Translations under genes and position numbers: made by a program
NCBI GenBank assembly: GCA_963573315.1
Contig: OY752145.1
Coordinates: forward strand, 1,674,001 to 1,738,000
DNA length: 64,000 bases
From: Entomortierella parvispora
Lineage: Eukaryota; Mortierellomycota; Mortierellomycetes; Mortierellales; Mortierellaceae
Direction of reading: 5' to 3'
Notes under the pieces: generated by a model
The model's input: the letters and a program-made list of their open reading frames with translations, nothing else
Told to the model about the DNA's origin: nothing
Databases searched by the model: none
Shown here: in pieces, positions 26,252 through 37,900 of the stretch
How the letters are laid out: each line of letters opens with the position of its first letter
Numbering within the stretch: the first letter of the stretch is position 1

Positions 26252-27729
26252 ATGACTACGTAAGGATTGGCGGCGCACAGCATCGGATTGTAATGAGGAC
26301 ACATTTGATCAACTGGGAGTCGCATACGGAACACCAACAAAGGCACAGAGACACTCGCACCAGCAACTTCCAGTCCTGGAGACAAATCATTCAATAATGT
26401 CAATGGCGAGACCCATTTCGAATTGGAAATCAAATGATGGAACCATTGCGAGGTCTAGCCAACGACCGTTGAGGCTTGTTGGGAGCAATAGCATTGGGAT
26501 CGTACTACAGGGGCGACCTGCAGCCGCCACTGAAATATCAACACATCATTTCAATTGATTACTTTTTGTCGATCACCTCGTCAATTCACATTACTACTTT
26601 GATCAGAATCAATCTGGAACCACATTCAAAGGAGGATTTCGACTGTGCAACGGTAACTTATTGCTAATCTCGGATCTTTTCTTTTATCAAATCTAACAGC
26701 ACCACCCCCACTCTTGAGCACGTTCTCGTTCCCGAGACTCTCTTGAAGAAGAGAAAGACCCAGGACAAGGCTGCCGCTGAGAAGCGCGTTGCCGTTGCTG
26801 AGGCCCGCAAGGTAAGCCATTAGATATTGGATATTCAAAATTGATTATTTGTCTCGGCAACAGTAACAAACAGACAACCAGTGGAGTGTTCTCGAAAAAG
26901 GGCATTATGATGAAAAGCTATACCGCATTTCGTGGCTAGCCTTCTGGCGATGTTGCTATACGTCAACCATCTTTCGGGACTGATTCAATGTCTTTCGAAA
27001 TCACTCTACTGTTGCGCTGCTCTTATCTGTTTTTTTTTGGCTCTAAACCAGAAATGTCCATGAACAAAAAACTTACCTTTGAGTATTTTTGTCTATTACC
27101 AGGCTCGCAAGGCCAACCGCAAGGTTATCTTCAAGCGTGCTGACCAGTACGTCCGCGAGTACCGTGCCAAGGAGCGTGATGAGATCCGTCTCCGTCGCCA
27201 GGCCAAGGCCGCCGGTAACTTCTACGTTCCCGCCCAGCCCAAGCTTGCCTTCGTTATCCGTATCAAGGGTATCAACCACATTGCCCCCAAGCCCCGCAAG
27301 GTCATGCAGTTGTTGCGTCTTCTCCAGATCAACAACGGTGTCTTTGTCCGTTTGACCAAGGCCACTACCCAGATGCTCCAGCTCATCAACCCCTACGTCG
27401 CCTACGGTGAGCCCAACCTGAAGTCGGTTCGCGAGCTCATCTACAAGCGCGGATATGGTAAGGTCAACAAGCAGCGCATCCCCTTGACCGACAACTCGAT
27501 CATCGAGAAGTCCCTCGGAAAGTTCGGCATTGTCTGCATGGAGGATCTCATCCACGAGATCTACACCGTCGGCCCCAACTTCAAGCAGGCCTCCAACTTC
27601 TTGTGGCCCTTCAAGTTGTCCAACGCCACCGGTGGTTTCTCTGCCAAGAAGGCCTTGCACTTCATCGAGGGCGGTGACTCTGGTGACCGCGAGTCCAAGA
27701 TCAACAACTTGATCCGCCAGATGAACTAA
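26252..27729 (+). CDS. RPL7: 60S ribosomal protein L7 (uL30)
   Basis: Exons 26252-26259, 26700-26811 and 27103-27729 give 248 residues. The first exon is only ATGACTAC before GTAAGG; joined to exon 2 it yields [20 protein letters not shown], the expected L7 N-terminus. The second junction reads [20 protein letters not shown]. The body contains the uL30 core ([30 protein letters not shown]-like segment, PYVAYGEPN) and ends LIRQMN. Codon use is strongly C-ending, as in highly expressed genes. Intron 1 is 440 bp and intron 2 is 291 bp; intron 2 carries a probable snoRNA. L7 sits on the 60S subunit and aids 5S/25S assembly. Confidence 0.96.
26903..26990 (+). ncRNA. Predicted C/D-box snoRNA in RPL7 intron 2, LSU rRNA methylation guide
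   Basis: Box C ATGATGA is at 26907-26913 and box D CTGA at 26980-26983. A short terminal stem pairs CATT (26903-26906) with AATG (26987-26990). Just upstream of box D, 26966-26978 (ACCATCTTTCGGG) is perfectly complementary over 13 nt to the conserved LSU rRNA stretch CCCGAAAGATGGT. By the D+5 rule, C26975 points to the G of CCCG. From memory, yeast snR39 and snR59 lie in RPL7A/B introns and modify this same stretch, so the host-gene position is conserved. A degenerate C'/D' pair may lie near 26945-26955. Confidence 0.8.
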
Positions 27730-29252
27730 ATCTGCATTTCTATATCTCATTTTGCTCAAAAAAGTGTGTGTAGTTTGCTATTTTGTGAATGCATGATAAT
27801 AAAAAAAAAAAAAAAAAAAAAAACTGCTGTTGACGAGTGAAATGATGCCGATTCATCGCGATAATTTGGGGGCTGTGCTTGCATTCTTTGCGCGTCCCTT
27901 CGTCCTAATTAATCGTGCGCTTGCGATCGCGTGCCCAGCCAAATCTCAGGACATGGCCCGAGAGTGAAGAAAAGGGCCGAGTTGGGATATGATGTATTTT
28001 TTGTTCGAAATCATCCCAAGGCCATTGGACGATCTGTAAGCGAGCCTGGGCTGTATTACGAGAGACATTGGGATCTGGGTTCACGCCGACAGGACGGGCA
28101 GGATCACCCTTCGTCTTCTGGTCGTGCGCGTGCCCCCAACTAGGCGAGCCTGATAGGTGAACCCCTTCTTGCTTGCACCCCCCTTTTTCACCTGTTGGAT
28201 ACATCACTCTGGTACCTTCCTGTCCCCCCCTCCTGCACCTCTGTGATTTTCTCACCTTATTCTGCACCCTGGTCGCTGGACGGCCCTTGCTCTCCTTCCT
28301 GGCTGTCAATCTAGTCGCGTCTAGATCACCACCCAACACGTCTCCATCCCCTGCTACACTCAAACTTCATTCCACCTCGCAGCGTTTCAGCTTCTTCACA
28401 GTGCCCCGGTCTATAATTTGCTTGGTAAGATGGGTATACAACGAGATTGAAGAAAAATGATCCCGCAGGCGGCTGTTGTCACCGTACCAAACCGACCACA
28501 TCCATGGACTAGTTCCTCCTCAATCTAAAAGGCAAATGCATGTCTCCGCTTCATAATTTCTCGCCACTTCATGGTGTTGGCATCTGTCGTTCTTGTTTGA
28601 GAGACCGTCCTTGGTCAATATGGTTGGTGGGTATGCACGCCTGCAGCCATTTCGCAACCACCGCATTTTCTTTGTGCATCCATCACCGATTCCGCAACCC
28701 TGATTTCCACAATTCTCCCTCTGTTGTCGTCAACATTGTGCACGCATTGATTTTGGACCATGTCCACCTCTGTCCCCTCGCTCTTTGGTCAACTTGTTCT
28801 CATAATGCACTCTGCCGAATACGGGTGAACGAGAACAACCTTGGCATCAAAACAAGGGCCGGAGCCGCTTTTCGAATGGCTCCCCATCAAACCCCATCAA
28901 CAAAGACACATTCCGATCTACCCTATCCTCCTGCCTCTGGACCGCGCATCCCCCCGTTGCCCACTCAACCCTCAGTGTACCCCTCGTACGTTGGGGGGAG
29001 GGGGGAGGCAGGATGTGGGACTGGGAACGAGGGTAATATGCCTTCTTCCTTTCTTCCATGGCGTCACCCCTTATCGCTTTTTTCCTCACCTTTCTTCTTT
29101 ACTTGTTCGCAAACATCTCTCTTGAAAGTTTTGACATCTAATCTCTTCGACGCCAGTACGTTCACCTGCCCTAATTTTTTTTTTCACACACTTTCTTTGC
29201 TTTGCTCGTCTTTATTCCCCTCTCCCAGTACAGGAAAAAAAATACATTGGCC
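27730..29252. other. Intergenic after RPL7
   Basis: Begins with the RPL7 3' UTR and an AATAAA plus long A run (27797-27823), and ends in a T-rich leader. Frames in between look spurious; I see no supported exon. Confidence 0.5.
27797..27823 (+). terminator. RPL7 poly(A) signal and genomic A run
   Basis: AATAAA merges into a run of about 24 A, 70 bp after the RPL7 stop codon. It is probably the cleavage/polyadenylation region. The genomic A run could also be a relic of a retroposed cDNA, but no retroposition duplication is seen. Confidence 0.5.
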
Positions 29253-31937
29253 ATGTCAAGGAATCCTTACTTTGCTCACCTGCCAACTTGGCGTAACCGT
29301 CAGGACCTCTCCTACGCCCTCGACCAATTGCCCAGAATCCTCGAAACCATGACAGCGTCGGCCCCTCTACTCGCCACCATCTCCTATCCGCTATCATCAG
29401 GATCATCGCCCTCATCCTCTAATCCTTCGCGTTCGTCCACACCTACACCCATGTTGTCCTCTTCTTGCTCTTTTGCTTCTGCTTCTTCGTCATCACCGTC
29501 ATCACGATCATGCACGCCGCAGCCTCTGGCCGCTGTTGCTGCATCACCTTGTGTGACATCCAAAATGGCCAGTCCATCGGCGTTTCGGGAGCGATTCATG
29601 ATGGATCTGACCCGAGAATACCAAAGATGTTCGACCTCCCCTTGTTCTTCTTCGGCTCCGTCTACTCGTTGCTCTTCTCCATCTTCTTCGCCTACTACCG
29701 CCGCGGCGACACCTTTTAGTTTCCTTCCCTCCTCTTCTTCATCTTCTCGACCAGCCTCACCAGCACCTTCGCGTCTGCACCCTCAACAACAGCAACAGCA
29801 ACAGCAGAGGCGCCCACCATCAAATGTCCAGAACCTCTTGTCATTACCCGGTGGCGGTTACTACCCAGTCCAGTTCTCGACACGAGCCCGGGCCATGTCG
29901 TTCTTGATCGAGATTCTTCAATCATTACAGAAGGAGCCTTGTGGCTGTGATCTGCTCAAGGGGTGCTCTTGTGGACCGGACGGATACGAGGATCATGAGG
30001 GTAAATCTCCGTGCTATGTTTGTGGTGAGTGGTTCCTGGACCGACAGGATAGACCCAGGAATAAGAGTGACGGGGGGGAGAACAGAGATGATCTTGGAGG
30101 GGGGGGAGCAGCAGCGGGAATTGGGGGTCGCGCGTGGCACGAACAAGGCTCCCTTCGTCATCATGTTGCAGAGGCTAGGGTCAAGAAATGGCTGGACTCT
30201 GTCTGGAGACCACCCTTGACACCAGCCACGACGCCTGAACAAGAAGCCATAAAGCAGTTCATGGCTATCTCGACTGTCACTGCCATGGCCAGGACATCAT
30301 CACGGCCTTTGGAGACCCAACAAGACTCGCTCAATCAGCATCAACAAACCACAAACCCAGCTGTCCGCATGGACCCGATTGATCGACCTTGGGGTATTGA
30401 GGATATCGAGATTGAGGCCCGGACCAAAAGCAGAAGTCGCCAAAATTCTGCATCTTCTTCTTTCTCGCCGATCTCGTCTTCTGGTTGGACTCCTGCTTTG
30501 CCCCTGTCCTCTACCCCTTGCGGGACCTCGACAGCAACTGTATCTTCTTCGTCCTTCTCCCCCTTTTTGCCTTCCTGCCGTCCTTTGGCAGACCGCCGTC
30601 ATTCGACTCCCAGGGCAGGAGCGCTAAGCGATAGCAGCGAATCATCTTTTGTGTTCACGACTCCGTGCCCTGCGACGACAGCAACAACAGCAGTGGTGAT
30701 AACGCCACGCCCTTCCCATCCTTGTTGCGTCCGTATCCACCGCAACAACATCCCTCCATTGAGTCGAGCGAATACAGCCCCTCCATCCTCACCCTCGCCT
30801 GCCGGGTCCAGTGTCCTGGTGATTCCTCAGGAGATTCTGGATCCCAGTTATCGATCTCCCACGTTCCGCATCAAGAGCTGGAATCCTCCCCCTCCTGACT
30901 CCCCTTCTCCTCCCTCCTCTCTTTCTCCCCCTCGACCTCTTCCGCATCGAGGAAACTCTGCCGAGTCAGCTCTCCCGACCACCAAGCTCAAGTCGGAAGA
31001 GCTCTCGTCCATTGTCAAGAGTTCATTCATGGACTCGAGTGACCGACTGCAAGCGCAACAGCAGCCACAACCTCAGTCGCGGCAGCAGCAACAAAGAGAG
31101 CGGCCACAACAGGAGTCGTTTAAATTTCACTTTACGTCTCAGAGGTTCCATGCCGCCATTGAAGAAGCCACGCGCAAGCCAACGACTGCCCCTACCGCAG
31201 CCACCACCACCACCAGCGACTCCCAGGAGCCTGATTCTTTCCTACTTCCTGTTCTTTTGAAAGATCGAACCGTGGAGGTCAGAAAGCGACGGACTCCAAA
31301 AGAGTCCCTCCCTCATGGGACGGTAGAGGTTATCTGGCAGGAAGAGATTGTGAAAGAAGTCAGGGATGTAGAAATATCTACAGTCATCCAATTCGACACC
31401 CCTACCATGACCGGTGATATCAACGACAACAACAATAACAACGACGACAATAGCATCAACAGTAATATCCACTCTGGTTCGTCCACGATCCAGAAATCCG
31501 CCTTCATGTCGCCACTCGTCCCCACCGGTCCCAGCCAGTCTCAGGATTCCAAGGACAAATCGGCCTCCGCCTCCACCACTACCTCGAATCCGCTGATGCG
31601 ATACAAAGTTTTCAACAAGAGCCACCTGTCCTTTTCCATTTCAGCAAAGTCATTCAGAAAATCTAATGTCGGGAAGAAACAGTCAAGCCTACTCTCGCCG
31701 CCTATCAGCCCCCTGTCTTCTTCTTCTTCTTCGACCTCGTCAGATGTCACAAGTCCACCCTCGAGCCCCTCCATGGAACAGCAACTGCTGCAAAACCAGA
31801 AACAGGGACAAAAGCAGAGATCTTACAAGGCAGCGTCATGGTCATCACTGCATCGCCTCGTACTCAAAATAACTAAGAACGATGATGGCGTAGGAAACCT
31901 ACAACGACGCGGAAGGATGCATCTCGATGGACCTTAA
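29253..31937 (+). CDS. Unknown 894-aa Ser/Pro/Gln-rich protein with a Cys cluster
   Basis: One uninterrupted frame. The first ATG is at 29253 (MSRNPYFAHL); upstream codons open only at TTG. Residues 1-40 (NPYFAHLPTWRNRQDLSYAL) look structured. A short island at about 205-265 contains RARAMSFLIEILQSL followed by six cysteines (C230, C232, C238, C240, C254, C257) spaced C-x-C-x5-C-x-C-x13-C-x2-C, which could bind zinc. The remaining sequence is low complexity, with poly-Gln near 185, Ser, Pro and Asn runs. A basic conserved-looking segment (LLKDRTVEVRKRRTPKESLPHGTVEVIWQ in two halves) lies near residue 670. No family is recognised. It is convergent with the AIM18-like gene, only 157 bp away. 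Confidence 0.75.
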   Translation: MSRNPYFAHLPTWRNRQDLSYALDQLPRILETMTASAPLLATISYPLSSGSSPSSSNPSRSSTPTPMLSSSCSFASASSSSPSSRSCTPQPLAAVAASPCVTSKMASPSAFRERFMMDLTREYQRCSTSPCSSSAPSTRCSSPSSSPTTAAATPFSFLPSSSSSSRPASPAPSRLHPQQQQQQQQRRPPSNVQNLLSLPGGGYYPVQFSTRARAMSFLIEILQSLQKEPCGCDLLKGCSCGPDGYEDHEGKSPCYVCGEWFLDRQDRPRNKSDGGENRDDLGGGGAAAGIGGRAWHEQGSLRHHVAEARVKKWLDSVWRPPLTPATTPEQEAIKQFMAISTVTAMARTSSRPLETQQDSLNQHQQTTNPAVRMDPIDRPWGIEDIEIEARTKSRSRQNSASSSFSPISSSGWTPALPLSSTPCGTSTATVSSSSFSPFLPSCRPLADRRHSTPRAGALSDSSESSFVFTTPCPATTATTAVVITPRPSHPCCVRIHRNNIPPLSRANTAPPSSPSPAGSSVLVIPQEILDPSYRSPTFRIKSWNPPPPDSPSPPSSLSPPRPLPHRGNSAESALPTTKLKSEELSSIVKSSFMDSSDRLQAQQQPQPQSRQQQQRERPQQESFKFHFTSQRFHAAIEEATRKPTTAPTAATTTTSDSQEPDSFLLPVLLKDRTVEVRKRRTPKESLPHGTVEVIWQEEIVKEVRDVEISTVIQFDTPTMTGDINDNNNNNDDNSINSNIHSGSSTIQKSAFMSPLVPTGPSQSQDSKDKSASASTTTSNPLMRYKVFNKSHLSFSISAKSFRKSNVGKKQSSLLSPPISPLSSSSSSTSSDVTSPPSSPSMEQQLLQNQKQGQKQRSYKAASWSSLHRLVLKITKNDDGVGNLQRRGRMHLDGP

Positions 31938-32094
31938 AAATGTAGAGAAATAGTAATAATCAATAGAGCCTAGTAATACAACCCATCGAGTGTACTATAT
32001 TTTCATCAAAACGTCAAAGGATGTGTGTTATCTACAGGGGAGGGGGCGGTTGCGGAAGAAACAAGAAAAATGGGTTCCAGGCAATATAGACTCT

Positions 32095-33396
32095 CTAGTT
32101 GAGCAACAGGTCCTGGATGCCCTTGGCAATGCTCTCACGAGCCTTTTCACTGATGGGCTTTTCGCCGTGCAAGTAACCCAAGAAGAAAGTCTCGATCAAC
32201 CATTCGTTGCGGATAGTGCCAAGCTCCTCCTCCTAAATTGTTCAAAAGAATATTAGGTCGTCAGAAAAGTGGATGCAATCCAAAAAAAAAAAAAAAAACA
32301 CATACACACATTTGCAGAGTGTTGACTTACATCCAATTGAATGGTCATGGAACCATCGGGAGACTTGCGGAAAAGCAGAGCCTGCCCAACATTGATCTTG
32401 CCCTTGGGGAACAGGTTCTTGAACTGCATGATGCCCTCCATCGCCTCCTCGTTTTCGGGTTCGCTCAGCTTTTGATCCTTGGCAGCCTGGGTCAAGTTGC
32501 GAGTAAAGCCATCTCTTAAGTGAGGCCCATTTGTGTTCTTGACAGGGGCTATTCTCAAGATCAACTCCACCGGTGCCTGCACAAGCGCTTTGAATGCAGT
32601 ATCCGAGCTGTTCACGTCCATCCTTTGGAACTTTTGAACCTCGGGCAACGCTCGGAAGCGCGAGTTGTGGTCGTCCAGATCCGAGGCTTTGGCGTAGAGT
32701 CCCACGACATAGACTTGGACCTTCAAGAACGTGATTTTACGGACACCCAGTCCCAGAAGTCGTGCAGGAGATCCATCTTCAGACTTGATGGTCAAAGGGA
32801 AGACCGCTTTGGAATCCTCGTCTACTTCACCAAAAGATAAACCAAAGTTAATGGACCGTCCAATGAAGTCATACCAGAGTGGAAAAGCCCGAGTTTCTGA
32901 CAGATGAAAAAATGGTGTCGACTGTGGGTAATCACGAAATAATGATGAAATTTCCGAGCGATCACAAAGTTCATAGATCGCGACGGTTCGTTGAAATGAC
33001 ATACCAATGATACTGTCAGGCTGAACGGGTGCTTCGGCTTCGACTAGAGAGCGACCCAATTGCCAGGATAGCACACCAGCCGTGGCCACGGAGGCCATTA
33101 ACCAGGAGCGCGAGCGGTTCTACATCGAGCCCCAGGTAATGAAAAAAAACGAGAAACAAGAATAAGAAAGCATGCTTTGAAGTCCAAGTAAAGGACAATT
33201 GCCTGATACAGGCTCCAACGACACCTACAGCCGTTTGCGGAATGGCAGCCGCGACAGCGGCAGTTCGTCCGATGTGGTGGTAGTGGTGGTGGTGGCGCAT
33301 TGGAATCCTGAGGGATGTTGAGCGCAGCATTGTGGTGCGCATGTGCTGCTGAGTGAGAGGCACTCGCATCCGAGTCATGGTGGCAGCAGTCGACAT
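32095..33396 (-). CDS. AIM18/AIM46-type mitochondrial chalcone-isomerase-fold protein
   Basis: Exons 33396-33229, 33119-33005, 32824-32331 and 32232-32095 give about 304 residues. The internal intron 33004-32825 is 180 bp and open in frame, so a naive frame reads through it. Its acceptor is a tandem AAG/TAG, giving IVDEDS or IDEDS. The first intron is the least certain. The N-terminus is rich in Arg, Thr and Met with no acidic residue, as in a mitochondrial presequence. The core, FPLTIKSEDGSP..LLGLGVRKITFLKVQVYVVGLYA and the C-terminal EWLIETFFLGYLHGEKPIS, matches the fungal chalcone-isomerase-like AIM18/AIM46 family. These lack a proven enzyme activity and are linked to mitochondrial function or inheritance. 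Confidence 0.82.
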
Positions 33397-34972
33397 TGCT
33401 ATTAGATAGGGGTGATGTGGGGCTGGGGAATGATTGAACAGTCAAGAAGGGGGGAAAGAAGGAAGAAGGAGAGAATGGATTGGATGCTCAAGGAAAAGAA
33501 GCACGTCTGGCACAAAAGAAAAAAAAAAAAAAAAAAAAAAGCATGCTGATCGCGCGTCTCGGCTCTCGGTCGGGACGACCCTGGTCACGGGACACAGACG
33601 GAAGAGCAACGGGGGTCGAGCCTACAACGGGGGGATAAAGGCGTGGGGTTTGGCTGTCTGTGGCTACAGACAATCATGCCGCGACGCCACACTTTGCTCT
33701 GTGCACCCCAAGCATTGCTGCTGCTGCCGCCGCAACAACAGAAGGCACAGCTGCTAGCTCGCATCGCACGATACACGAACCAACGGACGGCGATCTGCAG
33801 CAACCGCCGTCTCCCTTAAAGTCAACAACGTGCTCCTCCTTGAGTGGCCGATAGATTGTCACTCCAGACACCCCGTCCATGTCCAAAGCACACTGCCGAA
33901 GAAAGTCATGGTCCCTGTGGTTCCCCTTCCCAGCTTACTCTCCTTCAGATGTGCTTTTCCGACTCCGTGCAAGGACTTGCCCATCTCCTATTCTCATAGT
34001 CATCGCGCATGCGCTTCAATTGCTGCCTAAGTAGAGCCTGGGATGGCTACCAAGACGAGGTCCCAGTCTAGCGATCACACTACAGATCGAAAAGGATAGG
34101 AAGATGGCTCTGTTGACCTTGCATTGGTCATTTCTGACCTCGACTCCGTCCAGAGTCCTGAAGGTCTCCCATTATCTCTACTTCAATCACTCCCCAAGGT
34201 TACCCCGTGAGTGGTCCGGTTATCTCCTTGAACGAGCAGGAATAGCCCTTTATAATCAACTTGCAAGGATAACTCACCACCTTGGCACATATTGGCACAG
34301 AGGTACCTTGGTTGTCCTCCACTCCCACCCCGACGTTCTCGCTTTCTCCCAACTTGTCTTCGTCTATCTCTCTCTCTGCCTCGCATCAAAACCACTCCAG
34401 AAACCGGATCACCACCCTCGCTACCTCTACTTTGTTCATTATCAACGTCCCCGCGCCAACTTACTGACTGCACTGCATTTTGGCGGGTGGACCATTGAGA
34501 AAGTAAGTAAAGTGGTGGACCTGAAAGATCCATCGCCGCCAGCATCATTGTCGCCATCGTTTTCACTCGACTTATCGTCGTCTTCGACAGAGTTCTACTC
34601 CCCCCTCCTTCTCCCTCCCTCTCCCTCCTTCTCCCCCAACCCAAACCCCTTGCAGCCGCTCCTTTATCCCCTACCCACCCTCTGCCTCGCGCATCGCATT
34701 CAAGCAGCTTCCTCTCTCCACAACGCCACATGGTGTCCAGCACCGTGTAAGATCCAAAGAAACAGTTCTTGACTCCCCTCTATCTGAATCCTTCCCTTCA
34801 GCCATTGACGCCCCTACACCGTCTCCTCCACTTCGATTTGCGCTTCTTTGCCCTGACTTTATTCTCTTTTCTCTTCGCCTCTTCTCCTCTTCTCAAAGTC
34901 TCTCGTCTTCATTCACCTCTTCTTCTCATTCGCATCTCTCTGCATTTGTTCATTCCACGACTTAAGCCACCA
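33397..34972. other. Divergent promoter region
   Basis: This 1.6-kb region separates two divergent genes. It contains an A run at about 33518-33540 and pyrimidine-rich sequence before the rightward start. The rightward frame is open back to 34769, but that part is leader-like. Confidence 0.55.
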
Positions 34973-37900
34973 ATGGCGGCCATGAATGCTTCGCCCACAG
35001 ATTCTGTCATGACCCTGAAAAAGCAACTAGACGACTTCGTTGCTCCTACGAAAAACAACCAGGACTTGCTGGCCAGGAAGCGACTGCACCATTTCTCGCA
35101 CATCTCCACAGACTCTGTCACGACCGCAGACGACGACGACCTCTCTGATCGCCATGGCCACCGCCGAAGCCTTTCGGGGACCGATTCGCTCAGCTCTGAT
35201 TTGACCGAGTTTGCAGAGCCCGCGATCTGCAGGGACCACAGGGACAGGAACGGAGACATGGACATGGATCTGTCTTCGCCCAGTCCTTCCATGTCTGCAC
35301 ACTCACCAACGCCACAGCATGAGCCTTGGGGCATGACCTCATACTTTGCTTCCAATGCCCAGCAGCAAATCGACAATGTATACAGCAACAATCATAGTCG
35401 CCATGATGAAAACCCCAATGATGCATTCGAAAATATCAGCTCTCCGCGAGCACGCTCTTCTCGACATGCACTCGCTGCGATTCTGACAACGACCTTGGGA
35501 CACCCTCCGTCGTCCAACTCGACCACAACACAGCAGGACCCCTTTGATCTCCAGAACCACTTCTCTGGAGAGTCCATGGAGGTCAATGACAGCTTCTCTG
35601 CCAGTTCGCCATTGGCGTCCGAATTCCATCGGCAGCAACTAGATGATCCCAGTGGGATCATGGAACGATCGTTACCCGATCTAGAAAAGAAAAAGATTTT
35701 GGCCCGGCTCTTCTCAAGGGCAGCATCGAATGGGGACCGGGCGCGGATGCAAGACATGCTCGAGCACTTTCGGGACTGGATTGATCTTGATGCACAGGAT
35801 GAAGATGGGACCAGTCCTTTGATTTATGCAGCGTGCTTTGGCCATGTGGAGATTGCATCGATGCTCCTGGAGGCTGGTGCGGTTGTGGATGCCCGTGACA
35901 AATGTAAGTATCGATTCCTTGTTGTGTTTGCCCTTGAACTCGTAAGGAATAAGGAAAACCGAGAGTGAACAAGAAGCGAGAAGACGGGCTGTCCTTGTGA
36001 CCCTGACTCACAGATGTGGCAACGAGGGAGATGTTAAGAACAAGCGAAGCAGAGACTGTGGCTCCACGCTAGCAGCAGCAGCTACTGCTATGATTAAGGG
36101 AACAAAAGGGACCTCGAGCTCATCGTTTGCTTCTGTTCCTTTGTTGTCTCCCCTTTTTACGCTGTGCTCAATGACCCTGACCAATGACCCCACGTCGTTT
36201 TAGTTGGCTGGACTGCCTTGGTCTGGGCAACCAACAACAAACATGACAACATGGTCCGTCTGCTCCTGGAGCAGGGCGCATCGACGTCTGCCCAGACGGT
36301 CAAGGGGCATACTATTGTCGATTTCCTGCGCCATGACCCCAACGACAATTCCAAGATCGTACAAATCTTCCAGGAGCCTTGTCGGCGGGACAGCAGTTCT
36401 AGCGATGGCTATTCGATGGGTAATAATCCGTTCTGTCTTTCAGGGGCCGATGAGTCAGTAGACACACCAACCCACTCAAACGATCAAAGAGCAAGAACTA
36501 CTTCCGAAGGCGCCCACATTGCTTTCAACGTCTCCATGGCCAGTCTTCGCAAGGCCGATCAGGTATGCTAAACTTATCGAGGAAGGTCACCTCTCTTGCA
36601 GTACTCAAACATGAACGCGCTTCTATTTGACGCTTCTCTCCATGCAAGGCTCTCCTTATCCCCGCAGGTGTGGAGGGGCATGAGAAAGGGTCATTGAGTA
36701 GCATTTAACACGACTGACACAACGAAAACATACCAAACTGCACCAGCACTAATCGACCCTTTTCACCCTTCCTCGCTTTCGCCACTGTGCTCTTTTTAAA
36801 CAACCCGTGATCTTGACCCCTCTAACCACCTGTGGCGCTGCAGCTGGATGATGAAGGTGACTTTGACTGGGATCGATGTTTGCCAGATCAGATGTTTGTC
36901 TTTTCATCTATGGACATTCCCCACATCATCAATGCCACAATCACGACGATGGAGCCGACACGCGTCAGACCCTACAAGCCTGTCCCTGCGTACGTTCTCT
37001 TCTTGGCGGCTAGGTTTGCACATCATTACAGCACGTCTGGTCTTCTGGATGAACTCTTGGACGTCGCAACTAGGGAGATATCTGATGTGACACAGGTGAG
37101 GATGATATCGAAACTTCGTGTTGCAGTAGCACACGCATCCCAATCGCTCTTTTGGCTATGCTGCTTATTTACTGCTGCTGCTTTGTCATCGAGTAGAGTC
37201 GACCGGAAGATATGACACTGACCGCCTATTGGATATCCAATGCAAGTGCATTATTGTGTTTCCTTCGCAAGGATTCAGGACTCTCGGGAGCCACGAAATT
37301 TTATCGTGCTCGGATCGAAAAGATGATTCAGGAGATGGTGAAGCTGTTGGTGCTGGATGCTGAACGACGTATCGAAGGGATTCTGGAACAGGCGATGTTG
37401 GATCATGACACCATCGCAGGATTAGACGAGGTCAAATTTCAGTCTAACTGGGCCTTTTGGCGAGGAGGCAATGGCGGATATACCCCAAAGAATAGTAACG
37501 GCAACAACAACAACAACAACAACAACAAGCGTACCAGTTTCCAGCTTTCCGCCCTTCCAGTGCTTTATCCTCGACCCCTCAAGAGGTCATCTTCGCAATC
37601 GTCGGTCCAGGGTCCAAACAGACCGTCATCTCCAAGACAGCGACAAATCTCGCCCAGGACCATCACCACTATGCTTTCGTCCTTGCTCTTTGTGATGCAA
37701 AACTATGATCTTCATCCAGAAACGATTCAGTACGTGATCTCTCAGCTCTTGCGGTACATCTCCTTCGAGATCTTCAACCGAATGATCACCAACAAACGGC
37801 TTCTTTCGAGGACAAAGGCACTGCAAACCCGACTAAACCTTTCAATTCTTGAAGATTGGGTCCGATTCAACCATCTACCGCGGGAGGCGTCAAATGAGTG

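Noticed and set aside
26433-26536. Second snoRNA in RPL7 intron 1 (ATGATGG ... CTGA)
   Set aside because: Box C is imperfect, no terminal stem, and no rRNA match was recognised upstream of the D box.
27073-27759. 228-codon frame opposite RPL7
   Set aside because: Shadow caused by strong C-ending codon bias of the ribosomal protein gene.
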